Assembly (NCBI GenBank): GCA_947586255.1
Contig: CANPXP010000002.1
Span: forward strand, 1-64,000
Direction: 5' to 3'
Source: an uncultured Lachnospiraceae bacterium
GTDB taxonomy: Bacteria; Bacillota; Clostridia; Lachnospirales; Lachnospiraceae
Length of the DNA stretch: 64,000 bases
The position numbers and the translations under genes were made by a program. Shown in pieces: positions 8,076-17,026 of the stretch. The notes under the pieces were generated by a model. That model was given only the letters and a program-made list of their open reading frames with translations, did no database searches and was not told the DNA's origin. Position 1 is the first letter of the stretch, and every line of letters begins with the position of its first letter.

Positions 8076-9587
8076 CTACGCCCTGTTCCCGGCCTTGTCC
8101 CCGGTCAAGAATTCTCTGAAAATACCGGGCAATTCCGTCTCTTTTTCGCTATCCTCATAGGAAGTATTGTGCAGAGCCTTGGTGTATATTTTTAGTTCTT
8201 TTAACTTGTCCTGCTTAGGTTTACTCATAATATCAGCCAATGCCTTCCTGCAGTCCTCCACGGTGCGCACCGCATAAGTCAGAGGCGCAAGATTCTTGAG
8301 TGAATAGCCGAAGGCTATCGCCGGAATGCCAAAGAACTGGCACTCCCACAGCGCCGTTCCCGTAAGGGTGGACACCGCCACCGCACCTTTCATCAGATCA
8401 AAGGTGCTGCACGTAAGCTTCATCAAGCGCACGTTTGGTATTTTCAGCATATCCAGGTAATATTCCTCGCTTCGCATGGTCGAGAGCTGTTCCGGATGAG
8501 ATTTCACATAAATCTTTACACCCGTCGGCAGCGCGTGCGACAGAATATTGAGCGGCACAATCTGATCCGCATACATATCGCCGCCCATGGGATTGGATGT
8601 CGCTTCCGGCTGGTAATGCAGCGGGAAATAAATATATTTTTCACCGGGCAAAGGCTCCTGTGCCAGCGAGTCGTAGAAGCGGTTCAGCCGCCTGCTTCTT
8701 ATGAGGATGGGATAGGACACTCTCATGTGTCTGATGGCAATCGGTATCATGCCGAAAATCTGCGGCGTCTTCCTGATACACGCCAAGAAAAACCCAGGAC
8801 CGAAACCGTACTGTTCATGATCCGGTCCCAACAGCCCTCTCCAGAGCCGTATGATGTTCGTCTCCCCATGCCTCGCGCGCAGCCTGCGCTTGAACGGATC
8901 CATCCGCATATACCACGGCTTCATCTTGTCCGGTTCCAGCGACGCCCACTCCTCAAAAGTCCTGGCCGTCTCTTCCTCCAGCGGAATATCGCCAATATCG
9001 CTGTTCGCATACTCCCGCATCAGCCTGTCATATTCCGCACCGATCACGGACCGAATATCATACAGATCATCGCAGACATATCTGCGAGTCTGCAGGATAC
9101 TATCGTTTTCTATCCTCACCGCAATGTGAAGATACCTGCACAGGTGATAGACAATACAGTCGTATCCCTCATGCGGAGGCGCAGAAAAATACACATGCGT
9201 GATCTTCCTGTCGATCAGATAATTATACCAGAAAAACAGATGACGCATGTACATCGTGTAATGATCGTTCCACGTCGGCGAGATATAGAAATCCGGATGA
9301 TTCTCATACCGCTGCTGCTGCTGCATAATCTCCGTACTGTGCGGATTCATATGCCTAAGAAGCGCGTCATCAATCGGAAACATCTCAGCAAAGCTGTCAA
9401 TATCATAGATTGCCTGCACAATCTTCTCCCGCGCAAGGCACACTCCGTACTGTTCGTAAATCGGTATCTGCTTCACATCGCCCACAATCATGTACAGATG
9501 GTCTATGACACCAAGCTCGCTGATACTCCTGACAATATTGCTGTTGATCCCTTTTTCCACAACATCGGCAATCAGCAAATTGACCAT
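8076..9587 (-). CDS. Capsule polysaccharide biosynthesis (KpsC/KpsS-like) GT-B protein
   Basis: The 503-residue protein from the ATG at 9587 (MVNLLIADVVEKGINSN) has no membrane segment. The C-terminal region KYIYFPLHYQPEATS, then VKIYVKSHPEQL and TGTALWECQFFGIPAIAFG, resembles the Capsule_synth domain of KpsC/KpsS and related glycosyltransferases. Family assignment is from these motifs only, and the sugar transferred is unknown. The track start at 9746 would overlap the deacetylase gene; the chosen start is 4 bases after that gene's stop. It is the last gene of the long leftward run and converges with the PMT-like gene 18 bases away. Confidence 0.6.
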   Translation of the reverse strand: MVNLLIADVVEKGINSNIVRSISELGVIDHLYMIVGDVKQIPIYEQYGVCLAREKIVQAIYDIDSFAEMFPIDDALLRHMNPHSTEIMQQQQRYENHPDFYISPTWNDHYTMYMRHLFFWYNYLIDRKITHVYFSAPPHEGYDCIVYHLCRYLHIAVRIENDSILQTRRYVCDDLYDIRSVIGAEYDRLMREYANSDIGDIPLEEETARTFEEWASLEPDKMKPWYMRMDPFKRRLRARHGETNIIRLWRGLLGPDHEQYGFGPGFFLACIRKTPQIFGMIPIAIRHMRVSYPILIRSRRLNRFYDSLAQEPLPGEKYIYFPLHYQPEATSNPMGGDMYADQIVPLNILSHALPTGVKIYVKSHPEQLSTMRSEEYYLDMLKIPNVRLMKLTCSTFDLMKGAVAVSTLTGTALWECQFFGIPAIAFGYSLKNLAPLTYAVRTVEDCRKALADIMSKPKQDKLKELKIYTKALHNTSYEDSEKETELPGIFREFLTGDKAGNRA

Positions 9588-9591
9588 GATA

Positions 9592-10557
9592 TTATCCCTC
9601 ACTCCGGCTAATGTTTTTATAGTTTTCACTCTTGGGCGGGAAGTCATTGCAGTCAAGCCTCGGTAGTTCCAGCGGCGCACACGTGTCAAGATCGGCAACC
9701 GCAACCTTCGTAATGAGTCCGGCTGCTGCCCCCTCGCTGCCGACATACTTCAGCACGCCGTCATTGTAACTCCCATATGGATAATTCATGACCCACCTCT
9801 TACGATCTATAAACTCATCCATAACGGTAAGCGCCCTCTGTATGTCCTCCCGCATCTGATCGTCCGGCAGATTGCCAAGCCAGTAGTGATCATAACCATG
9901 AACGCCGATAAACATACCGTGACGCTTCATCAGACGGATCTGTTCCTCGCTCATATACAGCTCATACGCCAGCTGTTCCTCCGAGACGTTGACATACTCC
10001 GCAAACAACTCGCTGGAGATTCGTTTTCTCAGCCGTTCCGGCAGAACGGTCTGCAGCATACGCTTTACAAAAATGGTTTCGCCCGTATCAAAGCGGTTAG
10101 GTACGGCATATTGCGCAATCAGTTCTTCATTGGACGGAAAGTCAAACTCCCTGCCCCTGTAATAGTCCAGCTTCGCAAGAAGTTCTCTGTACAATATCTC
10201 CGGCTCAGCTGCCGCCAGCGTATAGTGCAGCTTATTGACATCCAGCAGCTTATGCTCCGCAAACGTTTTGCCCGGAATAAAAAATGACCCCTGCAGGCGG
10301 TTCTCTTCCAGAACCGGAAGCGCCAGAGTATAATTGTCGATGTAGCCGTCGTCAAAGGTCAACAGGAGCGCGTGTTCCGGCAGTTCGTACCGCCCCTCCA
10401 GACAATCCAAGACCTCCTCCATCGTCACAACGGTAAAATGTTCTTTCAAAAACGCGATCTGCTCACGAAACAGCTCCGCGTCGAGACCTTTGATAGCGGG
10501 ATAACGGCTGTGCGTCAGATCCCTTGTATAATGGTACATGACAATCGTTAGTTTCAC
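9592..10557 (-). CDS. Polysaccharide deacetylase (CE4/NodB family)
   Basis: The 321-residue protein has the CE4 motif 1, LLLTFDDGYIDNY (Asp69-Asp70), and motif 2, GVHGYDHYWLG with the H-x3-H metal pair (His220, His224). CE4 enzymes remove N-acetyl or related acyl groups from sugars using a divalent metal. No signal peptide is visible (MKLTIVMYHY), so it probably acts in the cytoplasm on a lipid-linked or nucleotide-linked intermediate rather than on finished polymer. Translation begins at a GTG (10557) behind GAGAGGAG. It sits between two GT-B-like genes and could expose an amine for later acylation, which is inference. Confidence 0.8.
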   Translation of the reverse strand: MKLTIVMYHYTRDLTHSRYPAIKGLDAELFREQIAFLKEHFTVVTMEEVLDCLEGRYELPEHALLLTFDDGYIDNYTLALPVLEENRLQGSFFIPGKTFAEHKLLDVNKLHYTLAAAEPEILYRELLAKLDYYRGREFDFPSNEELIAQYAVPNRFDTGETIFVKRMLQTVLPERLRKRISSELFAEYVNVSEEQLAYELYMSEEQIRLMKRHGMFIGVHGYDHYWLGNLPDDQMREDIQRALTVMDEFIDRKRWVMNYPYGSYNDGVLKYVGSEGAAAGLITKVAVADLDTCAPLELPRLDCNDFPPKSENYKNISRSEG

Positions 10558-10589
10558 CGGTCTGTTCTCCTCTCAGGCATTAGGATATA

Positions 10590-12044
10590 TCAAATTGGAA
10601 TATCCATTGATCCCATGATTTTTTCCAGTTCTCGCTTCGTGTTATTCTGTGCATCCTTTTTCCAGAAATCCTTATAGCTGGCCGTATTATTCATCTCAGA
10701 ATCTTCCGTAATCAGCCGATATAATTCCTGCGCCGTATCAAAAAACACGGCATATCCATTCTCGCACAGCTCAATCAGCTCCGGTTCGGCCTTCTCCCGC
10801 AGCACATATGTCTTCAGATCAAAGTACAATCCCTCATAGGTGGCTGTCGATCCGTATCCCGCAATCTGAAATGACGACGCGGCAAAAAGCTCATACAGAT
10901 TGTACCGGTCGCTGTCCGCGACCATGATATCCGACTTGGCCAGATTCACATAGCGATCTTTCCAACCTACAAATTCACCGGGATGCAGCTTGTACACAAT
11001 TTCATATTTATCCTTGTCAATCAGCCTGTCCAACTCCACCGCAATCTCAGACAGTAGATGCCCGATCGGCCCCTGCGAAATAAAAATAATTTTTTTTGTC
11101 TTACCCTTGACGACTTTAGCCTTAGCTCCGGCAGCCTCGCGCTCCAGATATGGGAACCCCACCGCTATTAAATTCCGTTTCGGAAGCGGATAGGCGGCAG
11201 ACCTGATCCAATAATCGGAAAAAGAGAAAAAATACTGTGGGAACTGTCTGATCTCCATGCCCGGCAGATAGTTGTAAGCGGCATGCTCAGCACCCGTGAA
11301 TCCATGCTGCAATTCTACGCTGGGGATCCCCCGCTCCCTTGTCAGTTCATTGACTGTCATACAGTCCGCGTTGTATCCGCACACCTCCAGAATCATCTTC
11401 GGCCGGTATCTGTCAATCAGTTTCCGGTACTCCTTCCGCTTGACCTGATAAATATAATATCCGCATACCATCATATCCACAATCCGCGAGATGTCATAAT
11501 CGATACCTTCCATCTCACAGAATTCCCGAATCGGCTCCCGCACTCTGTCGTCGATCCGCTTCCGTATCTCTCTCACTTTAGCCGGAGCAAACCGCTGATT
11601 CCAGACATACCAGACCGTAGCCTTGATCTCAATATAATCGGTATAGATCATCCTCTTCGTCCTGACCGGGCGGAAATGCTGCTGCAGGTACGGCCGTTCC
11701 AACACAACGCTGCCGGGATATTCCGCCGCAATCCAATCTGTAAAGACGCTTTCATAACAGGAACCTGTCCATTTCCTACACTCATCATTCAGTATCAGGA
11801 TATCACAGCTGTGTCCGAAAAAGCCTTTGCCGTGAAACAGCGCGTTCCTGATCATGCGCAGGCGACAGATCAGCTGCCTCTTCCTGGAAAACGGTGGCGT
11901 CGCATGCGCTACACCGTAATCAGTTGCGGCCAAAAGCTCTGTCCACAACGGCACCCTGAAAAAAATCCAGTAGGCAAAACCGTCTATCGCATCTTCCAAC
12001 AGTCCGTATTTTTCTTCAATTGCCAGCAGGTTCTTCAGCTTCAT
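10590..12044 (-). CDS. GT-B-like glycosyl/glycerophosphotransferase-type protein, specificity unknown
   Basis: The 484-residue soluble protein carries GIPSVELQHGFTGAEHAAYN (about residues 250-270), a motif of the kind seen in polysialyltransferase, Capsule_synth and CDP-glycerol transferase-like proteins. It also has KYEIVYKLHPGEFVGW and FQIAGYGSTATYEGLYF in the C-terminal nucleotide-binding half. The fold is inferred from these patterns. The start is the ATG at 12044 behind GGGAGAGAATGGG; the ORF start at 12086 overlaps the FemAB-like gene. I cannot choose between glycosyl and polyol-phosphate transfer. Confidence 0.5.
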   Translation of the reverse strand: MKLKNLLAIEEKYGLLEDAIDGFAYWIFFRVPLWTELLAATDYGVAHATPPFSRKRQLICRLRMIRNALFHGKGFFGHSCDILILNDECRKWTGSCYESVFTDWIAAEYPGSVVLERPYLQQHFRPVRTKRMIYTDYIEIKATVWYVWNQRFAPAKVREIRKRIDDRVREPIREFCEMEGIDYDISRIVDMMVCGYYIYQVKRKEYRKLIDRYRPKMILEVCGYNADCMTVNELTRERGIPSVELQHGFTGAEHAAYNYLPGMEIRQFPQYFFSFSDYWIRSAAYPLPKRNLIAVGFPYLEREAAGAKAKVVKGKTKKIIFISQGPIGHLLSEIAVELDRLIDKDKYEIVYKLHPGEFVGWKDRYVNLAKSDIMVADSDRYNLYELFAASSFQIAGYGSTATYEGLYFDLKTYVLREKAEPELIELCENGYAVFFDTAQELYRLITEDSEMNNTASYKDFWKKDAQNNTKRELEKIMGSMDIPI

Positions 12045-12057
12045 CCCATTCTCTCCC

Positions 12058-13041
12058 TCACTGACCAGCGACGGCCGCAGCCTCATGTGCTATCGCGCTC
12101 TCCGTCTCCGCCCGCATGATCTCGGGATTGAACACCTTCCTGATCCTGAAATACGGCTTCGGCTCACCGCCGAACTCCCGGAACGACTTCGAGATCCGCT
12201 TGATCACCGAACCTTCAAAGTCGTATTTTAGCCCTTTCTCCGCAGCGAACTGAATCCCCTCCCAGATCAGGGCGTCATACGTATCCAGACTCTGGTATTC
12301 CGGCATGCTTCCACCCAGAAGCTGATATACCGACTGCTCGTCCCATACAAGGAAGAGAACGCTCGCCACATCCCCTCCCGGCTCCTGTGCATAGAAGATC
12401 TCGCACGCCTCATGCTCTTTACACGCATCGTATAATTCAGCCCATTTTTTCGGTGAAAACGGGCACTCCAGACCCTGCTTCAAAAAAACCTTCTCATGTT
12501 CCGCATAAAATCTGTCCGGATCCAATCCGGTTCTGATCTGTGCGTTCTTGTTTCCCTTCTTGATTTTGCCCCTGAGCTTGGACGACATACGGCCGCTCAC
12601 TTCCTGCATATCCGTCAGATCTTCCATGACATAGGTGTAGCGCACAATCGCCGTGTAGCCGTTCCAGAAGAAGGGCAGCCAGTTGGTGAAGCTGTAGTGA
12701 TACTGCTGTTCATAGACGTCCACCCCGAGCGATCGGATATATTCGCAGGCGGCATTGATCACCCTCTCCTCGAAGATTTGTCTGGCGACCGGCTTGGCTT
12801 CCGGAGAATGCGCGAAGATAATGCCGTTGTTCTGTGTCCATATAGCCTTGGTGATATAGCGGTACGCTCCCCGCTTCTCCTTGTAATACGGCATTGCGGC
12901 CAGCACTTCCTCACCGTTTTCATACAGCCATACATCCCAGTTCTCAGAACCGCATACGGTATCCAGCCACCATGGCTTGGAGTAAATCGGAACATAAGTC
13001 TTTTCACAGAATTTCACGTATTTTTCTCTATTTTCTGTCAT
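12058..13041 (-). CDS. FemAB/BioF2-like GNAT acyltransferase
   Basis: The 327-residue protein matches the two-lobed GNAT pattern of FemAB-related proteins often found in exopolysaccharide loci. It has a basic central segment (SKLRGKIKKGNKNAQIRTG) and a C-terminal lobe with VASVLFLVWDEQSVYQLLGG followed by ALIWEGIQFAAEKGLKYDFE. Family members transfer amino acids or acyl groups to amines. The gene overlaps the acetyltransferase gene by 4 bases (ATGA) and lies downstream of the aminotransferase, so acylation of an amino sugar is a reasonable inference. Donor unknown. Confidence 0.7.
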   Translation of the reverse strand: MTENREKYVKFCEKTYVPIYSKPWWLDTVCGSENWDVWLYENGEEVLAAMPYYKEKRGAYRYITKAIWTQNNGIIFAHSPEAKPVARQIFEERVINAACEYIRSLGVDVYEQQYHYSFTNWLPFFWNGYTAIVRYTYVMEDLTDMQEVSGRMSSKLRGKIKKGNKNAQIRTGLDPDRFYAEHEKVFLKQGLECPFSPKKWAELYDACKEHEACEIFYAQEPGGDVASVLFLVWDEQSVYQLLGGSMPEYQSLDTYDALIWEGIQFAAEKGLKYDFEGSVIKRISKSFREFGGEPKPYFRIRKVFNPEIMRAETESAIAHEAAAVAGQ

Positions 13042-13595
13042 TGCTTTGGCGTTTCCCTCACATCACGCATTTTTCTCGCCGGTACGCCCGCATATACGCC
13101 GTAGGGGTCAATATCCCTGGTGACAACGCTGCCGGCTCCGATCACAGCACATCTGCCGATCCTCAAGCCTGGCATGATCGTAACATTTGCCCCGATCCAC
13201 ACATCATCCTCAATCACAATATCGCCTCTGCGCGTGGCGTGTTCGGACACATAGGGATATGTGTTAATCTCCCTGCCATTGTTGGCGTTTGCCTCACATA
13301 TACATACGACATTGGCTGCAATCGACACATTCTTCCCAATATACACCTTTTCCTTTAATTTCGTATCCGGTGGGATTTTCAGAAAACCGATATTAGCCCA
13401 GGAACCTTCTCCGAACTCTACGCCCAATTCTGTCAGGTATCTCTTCCGGACTCTTGCGTCAGGATAATAAGAGGCCAGAAATTTCTTGGCGCCGGACGGC
13501 ATAATATCCGCGTTTTGCAGCAGATATTCCCTTTTCCTTTCCCACTTCTTCTGCAGGATGCGGCTCTGTAGTTTTCTGACAGGATGCATCGCCAT
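13038..13595 (-). CDS. Left-handed beta-helix (hexapeptide) acetyltransferase
   Basis: This is a 185-residue hexapeptide-repeat protein. VYIGKNVSIAANVV and IVIEDDVWIGANVTIMPGLR are followed by IGRCAVIGAGSVVTRDIDP and YGVYAGVPARKMR, the classical end of maltose/galactoside/serine acetyltransferase-type enzymes. It would use acetyl-CoA to acetylate a hydroxyl or amino group of a sugar. Following the Gfo/Idh and DegT genes, it could fill the place of WlbB/WbpD (3-N-acetylation of UDP-GlcNAc3NA). Its sequence, however, looks more like the MAT/CatB branch, so O-acetylation is equally possible. Ribosome binding site: AATGGAGGA. Confidence 0.75.
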   Translation of the reverse strand: MAMHPVRKLQSRILQKKWERKREYLLQNADIMPSGAKKFLASYYPDARVRKRYLTELGVEFGEGSWANIGFLKIPPDTKLKEKVYIGKNVSIAANVVCICEANANNGREINTYPYVSEHATRRGDIVIEDDVWIGANVTIMPGLRIGRCAVIGAGSVVTRDIDPYGVYAGVPARKMRDVRETPKQ

Positions 13596-13609
13596 AGTAA
13601 TTGTCCTCC

Positions 13610-13615
13610 ATTATA
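13610..13615 (-). promoter_or_regulatory. Possible -10 element (TATAAT) before the acetyltransferase gene
   Basis: A perfect TATAAT lies in the 35-base gap between the DegT and acetyltransferase genes, just before the ribosome binding site. The -35 position at 17 bases holds only CTTTAT, a poor match, so this would be a weak internal promoter at best. Confidence 0.25.
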
Positions 13616-13630
13616 GTACAAACCCTGTCC

Positions 13631-14752
13631 CTATAAAGCCGAGCAGACAACGTCGATCACCTTCTGCTGGTCTTCCTCTGTCAGATAGGCGCTGAACGGC
13701 AGCGAGAACGTCCTGTCCGCATACGCTGTCGTATTTTCAAACGTCTCGTCTCCCGCAAAGCATCCCTCAAACACTTTCATCTTGTGCAGAGGAACGGGAT
13801 AATAAATCAGACTCGGAATGTCGTGTTCCTTCAGAACGGCCATAATATGATCGCGCTGTTTCGTATCCTCGGCTAACAGTGCGTACTGCGCGTAGGCAGA
13901 GACCATGCCTTCCTTGACATACGGCGTCTGCAATCTGCCGGCAAAGGCGCTGTCATATCTGGCCGCTATGGTCTGCCTGGTCCTGATCTCCTCTTCCAAT
14001 ACCTTCAGCTTGGGCAGCATGATCGCCGCCTGCAGCGTGTCCAGCCGCGCGTTCGTACCGATCCGCTGATTGTCGTACTTGCTCTTTCCCTTGCCGTGTA
14101 CGCGCAGGGAGCGCAGCAGCCGGTCCGTCTCATCGTCGTTCGTAAACACCGCGCCGCCGTCCCCATAACAGCCCAGCGGTTTGGACGGAAAAAAGGACGT
14201 CGCCGCGATGTCGCCCAGCGACCCGCACTTTGCGCCGTCCACGGACGCCCCGATGCCCTGCGCGGCATCCTCGATCAGAAGCAGCCCATACTTCTCCGCA
14301 ATCGGTCTGATAGCTGCGTAGTCCGCCGGATTGCCTATAAAATCAACTGCGACGACAGCCTTCGGCGCGAGCCTTCCTTCGCGCTGGACAGCCTGAATCT
14401 GCCGTTCCAAACTCTCTGCATCGATATTGTAGGTTCTCGGATCTATGTCACACAGAATCGCTTCCGCCCCCAACAGACAGGCCGGCTCCACCGACGCGAC
14501 GAACGTCATGTCCGGACAGAACACCGCGTCCCCGGGGCCGATGCCATATGCCATATAGATTAACTGCAGGGCGTCCGTTCCGTTGGAACAGCCGACTACA
14601 TGCTTTACACCCACATACGCGGCCAGCTTCTCCTCGAATTCCCGCTCTTCCTCTCCCAGAATAAAGTGGGTGCTAGTCAGCACGCCTCTGATTCTGTCGT
14701 CTATCTCCTCCTGCAGCGCCGCATACTGCGCCTTCAAATCAATAAATTCCAT
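13631..14752 (-). CDS. DegT/DnrJ/EryC1 sugar aminotransferase
   Basis: The 373-residue PLP enzyme has the sugar-aminotransferase pattern. GCSNGTDALQLIYMAYGIGPGD is near residue 55-75, LLIEDAAQGIGASVDG carries the PLP ring Asp, and ATSFFPSKPLGCYGDGGAVFT carries the Schiff-base Lys (FFPSK). It converts a keto sugar nucleotide into an amino sugar using glutamate. Its closest contextual match is WlbC/WbpE, which aminates C3 of UDP-3-keto-GlcNAcA made by the dehydrogenase encoded just upstream. The gap to that gene is 34 bases, with the site CAGGGAGGCAGAG. Position of amination is inferred from context. Confidence 0.85.
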   Translation of the reverse strand: MEFIDLKAQYAALQEEIDDRIRGVLTSTHFILGEEEREFEEKLAAYVGVKHVVGCSNGTDALQLIYMAYGIGPGDAVFCPDMTFVASVEPACLLGAEAILCDIDPRTYNIDAESLERQIQAVQREGRLAPKAVVAVDFIGNPADYAAIRPIAEKYGLLLIEDAAQGIGASVDGAKCGSLGDIAATSFFPSKPLGCYGDGGAVFTNDDETDRLLRSLRVHGKGKSKYDNQRIGTNARLDTLQAAIMLPKLKVLEEEIRTRQTIAARYDSAFAGRLQTPYVKEGMVSAYAQYALLAEDTKQRDHIMAVLKEHDIPSLIYYPVPLHKMKVFEGCFAGDETFENTTAYADRTFSLPFSAYLTEEDQQKVIDVVCSAL

Positions 14753-14786
14753 CTCTGCCTCCCTGCGGTCAGAAACATGTCCCCGC

Positions 14787-15857
14787 TCAGAACCGTCCCT
14801 CGAAATCCATCGTGCTGCACTGCGGCAGCGGAAACTTTACAATATTTCCTGTCGCTGCCGACTGATAGATGCCCAGCACCAGCTCCAGCGCCCTGCGCCC
14901 CGCCAGTCCATCCACGTAGGGTGGGCGGTCTTCCCGTATCGCCTCGATCACATCCGCGTACAGCTTACTGTGTCCGAAACCGTACACGTTCGGCGGCAGC
15001 TCATGACACTCTCTGATCACTTCGGCGGGATCATCCAGATAATCTGAGAATCTCCATTCGTCAATGATATTGACTGCCTCTCCGCCCGCTTTGACCGTTC
15101 CTTTTTCGCCAAAGATATAGAGCGTCTCTTCCAGATTCCTGGGAAAAACGTCCGTGGTGCCTTCTATAATTCCGTAGCTGCCATTCTTAAATCGGATCAG
15201 GGCAATTCCCATATCCTCCGCCTCAATATACTCATGCCGCAGGCGGTCCGTAAAGCCGACGACCTCATCGATCTCATCTCCCATCATCCAGCGGAGCAGA
15301 TCGATATCATGGATGCACTGATTCATGAGCGCACCGCCGTCCTGCGCCCAGGTGCCGCGCCATTTCGCTCTGGCATAGTACTCGTAATCCCGTGCCCATC
15401 TGATGTGGGCCGTCCCATAGAGCAGCCGGCCGAACCGTTCCTTCTCGACCGCCTCCCTGATCTTCTGGATCGATTTGTTGAAGCGGTTCTGGTGGCAGGC
15501 ACATACCTTCACGCCCTTCTCCCTGGCGCTCTCAATAACCGCGTCCGCGTCGGCGAGAGACAGCGCGATCGGCTTCTCAATGATCACATTGCAGCCGGCC
15601 GCTATACAGTCCAGCGCAATCGCGGCATGCTTGCCGCTCTCCGTCGCGATCGCGACCAGTTCCGGCTTCTCCCGCTCCAGCATCTCATGGTAATCCGTGT
15701 ACTGAGGCGTCGTCTTCGGCAGATCGAATTTCAAAATCTTATCCTTGGAATTCTTCGGCTCAATATCGCACAGCGCAGCGATCTCCAGGTGATTGTTCTT
15801 GGCCGCCGCCACATGATTCGGCGAAATTCTTCCGCATCCGATCAAAGCGTATTTCAT
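14787..15857 (-). CDS. Gfo/Idh/MocA sugar-nucleotide dehydrogenase, WlbA/WbpB-like
   Basis: The 356-residue NAD-dependent oxidoreductase has the Rossmann start MKYALIGCGRISPNHVAAA, the family signature NVIIEKPIALSLADADAV and the active-site region GALMNQCIHDIDLLRWMMGD. These segments are strongly reminiscent of WlbA/WbpB, which oxidise C3 of UDP-N-acetylglucosaminuronic acid. The paired DegT gene strengthens this. The UDP-GlcNAc 6-dehydrogenase (WbpA) that would feed it is not in the window. The ATG overlaps the preceding stop by 4 bases. Confidence 0.8.
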   Translation of the reverse strand: MKYALIGCGRISPNHVAAAKNNHLEIAALCDIEPKNSKDKILKFDLPKTTPQYTDYHEMLEREKPELVAIATESGKHAAIALDCIAAGCNVIIEKPIALSLADADAVIESAREKGVKVCACHQNRFNKSIQKIREAVEKERFGRLLYGTAHIRWARDYEYYARAKWRGTWAQDGGALMNQCIHDIDLLRWMMGDEIDEVVGFTDRLRHEYIEAEDMGIALIRFKNGSYGIIEGTTDVFPRNLEETLYIFGEKGTVKAGGEAVNIIDEWRFSDYLDDPAEVIRECHELPPNVYGFGHSKLYADVIEAIREDRPPYVDGLAGRRALELVLGIYQSAATGNIVKFPLPQCSTMDFEGRF

Positions 15858-16990
15858 TTTCCCTCTCCTCCGTCCGCTGCTATACGTTCTATAAACGCGT
15901 TATACTTCGTCATATACTCTTCGATATTGCTCACAAAACGCCGGTTGGTCCGCTTGTGCCGCGCACACTCATCGATCAGTTCTGTCAGATCCTGTCCGCT
16001 CCCGGCGTCGCACAGATATATGGCATCCCGAAAGTTGTCGCTCCCCGGCATATCCCGCAGATTTTCCGGCCTGCCCGGCGTGATGACGCCGGCTCCCGAG
16101 AACAGTCCTTCATAGATCGTCCTCCCGATACCGAAATCCGTCTCTCCCCGTATAATGTAATCGCTGACGCGGTAAATGCTCCCCGTATCTTTCAGCTCTC
16201 CGCAGAACTGAATCCGCTTATCGCTCCGCGCCATTTCACGGCACTCTCTCGCATAGGCGTGTTCGTCGTTCCCTGCGATCAGCAGGCGGCTGTTCTCGTT
16301 CCGGTGTCGCATAAAAGCCTCGATCACCCGCTTGGAACCCTTAAAGTCACAGATCTGGCCGAGCATGGCAAAGACGATATTCTGCGGCGACAACCCGTAT
16401 CTTTTCAGGCTTTCCTCATAATCCACATCCTGTACCCAGGTCATATCAAAGGGATTGTTGAGCAGGATACTGTTCGCATTCACAACGATTTTCTCCGTGA
16501 TCATGCGGGTCTTCTTATCGATGTAAATAACGCCGCAGGCCTGCTTCAACGCCCTGACAACGTCTCCGATCCTCCTGTAGCGCTCATTCAGAAATTCTCT
16601 CATATGCATCACATATCTGGCGGAGGAATCCACCATGGGATACAGCACCACGGAGTTCAGATGCACATAATCATAACCGCCCTTCCGGATAATCCTCTTC
16701 CTCCCTGGGGCGTGCAGAAACGCCATCACGTTATTGACGATCTGGGCGCACTCGCTGTAGAGACTCAGCTTGTTGTAGACATGACAGCGATACCGCGGAA
16801 GCCATACAACGTATATATTCTTCAGATGACTGCCGAACATTTCCCGCAGTTCTCTCTCATCCGGCTTTTTGGTAAAACTCCGGCCAATCATCAAATCATA
16901 ATCGTACTCCGTATTCTTGAGCACACCGCTGATGCTCCGGTTAGCGCCATATATAAATACGCCCTCATGCAGTACAAACAATGCCTTCAC
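15854..16990 (-). CDS. GT4-like glycosyltransferase
   Basis: The 378-residue protein has LFVLHEGVFIYGANRSISGV at the N-terminus, IVFAMLGQICDFKGSKRVIE in the middle and IRGETDFGIGRTIYEGLFSG near the C-terminus. That matches GT4 order (acceptor loop, nucleotide-binding lobe, E-x7-E-like region), but the sequence is more divergent than the other GT4 enzymes here. It starts with GTG at 16990 behind GGAGGAAAAA. It lies between the decarboxylase module and the sugar dehydrogenase, so it could transfer the modified amino sugar. This is inference from position. Confidence 0.65.
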   Translation of the reverse strand: MKALFVLHEGVFIYGANRSISGVLKNTEYDYDLMIGRSFTKKPDERELREMFGSHLKNIYVVWLPRYRCHVYNKLSLYSECAQIVNNVMAFLHAPGRKRIIRKGGYDYVHLNSVVLYPMVDSSARYVMHMREFLNERYRRIGDVVRALKQACGVIYIDKKTRMITEKIVVNANSILLNNPFDMTWVQDVDYEESLKRYGLSPQNIVFAMLGQICDFKGSKRVIEAFMRHRNENSRLLIAGNDEHAYARECREMARSDKRIQFCGELKDTGSIYRVSDYIIRGETDFGIGRTIYEGLFSGAGVITPGRPENLRDMPGSDNFRDAIYLCDAGSGQDLTELIDECARHKRTNRRFVSNIEEYMTKYNAFIERIAADGGEGK

Positions 16991-17026
16991 AAAAATTTTT
17001 CCTCCGAAAACGGCGCTCTATACGAT

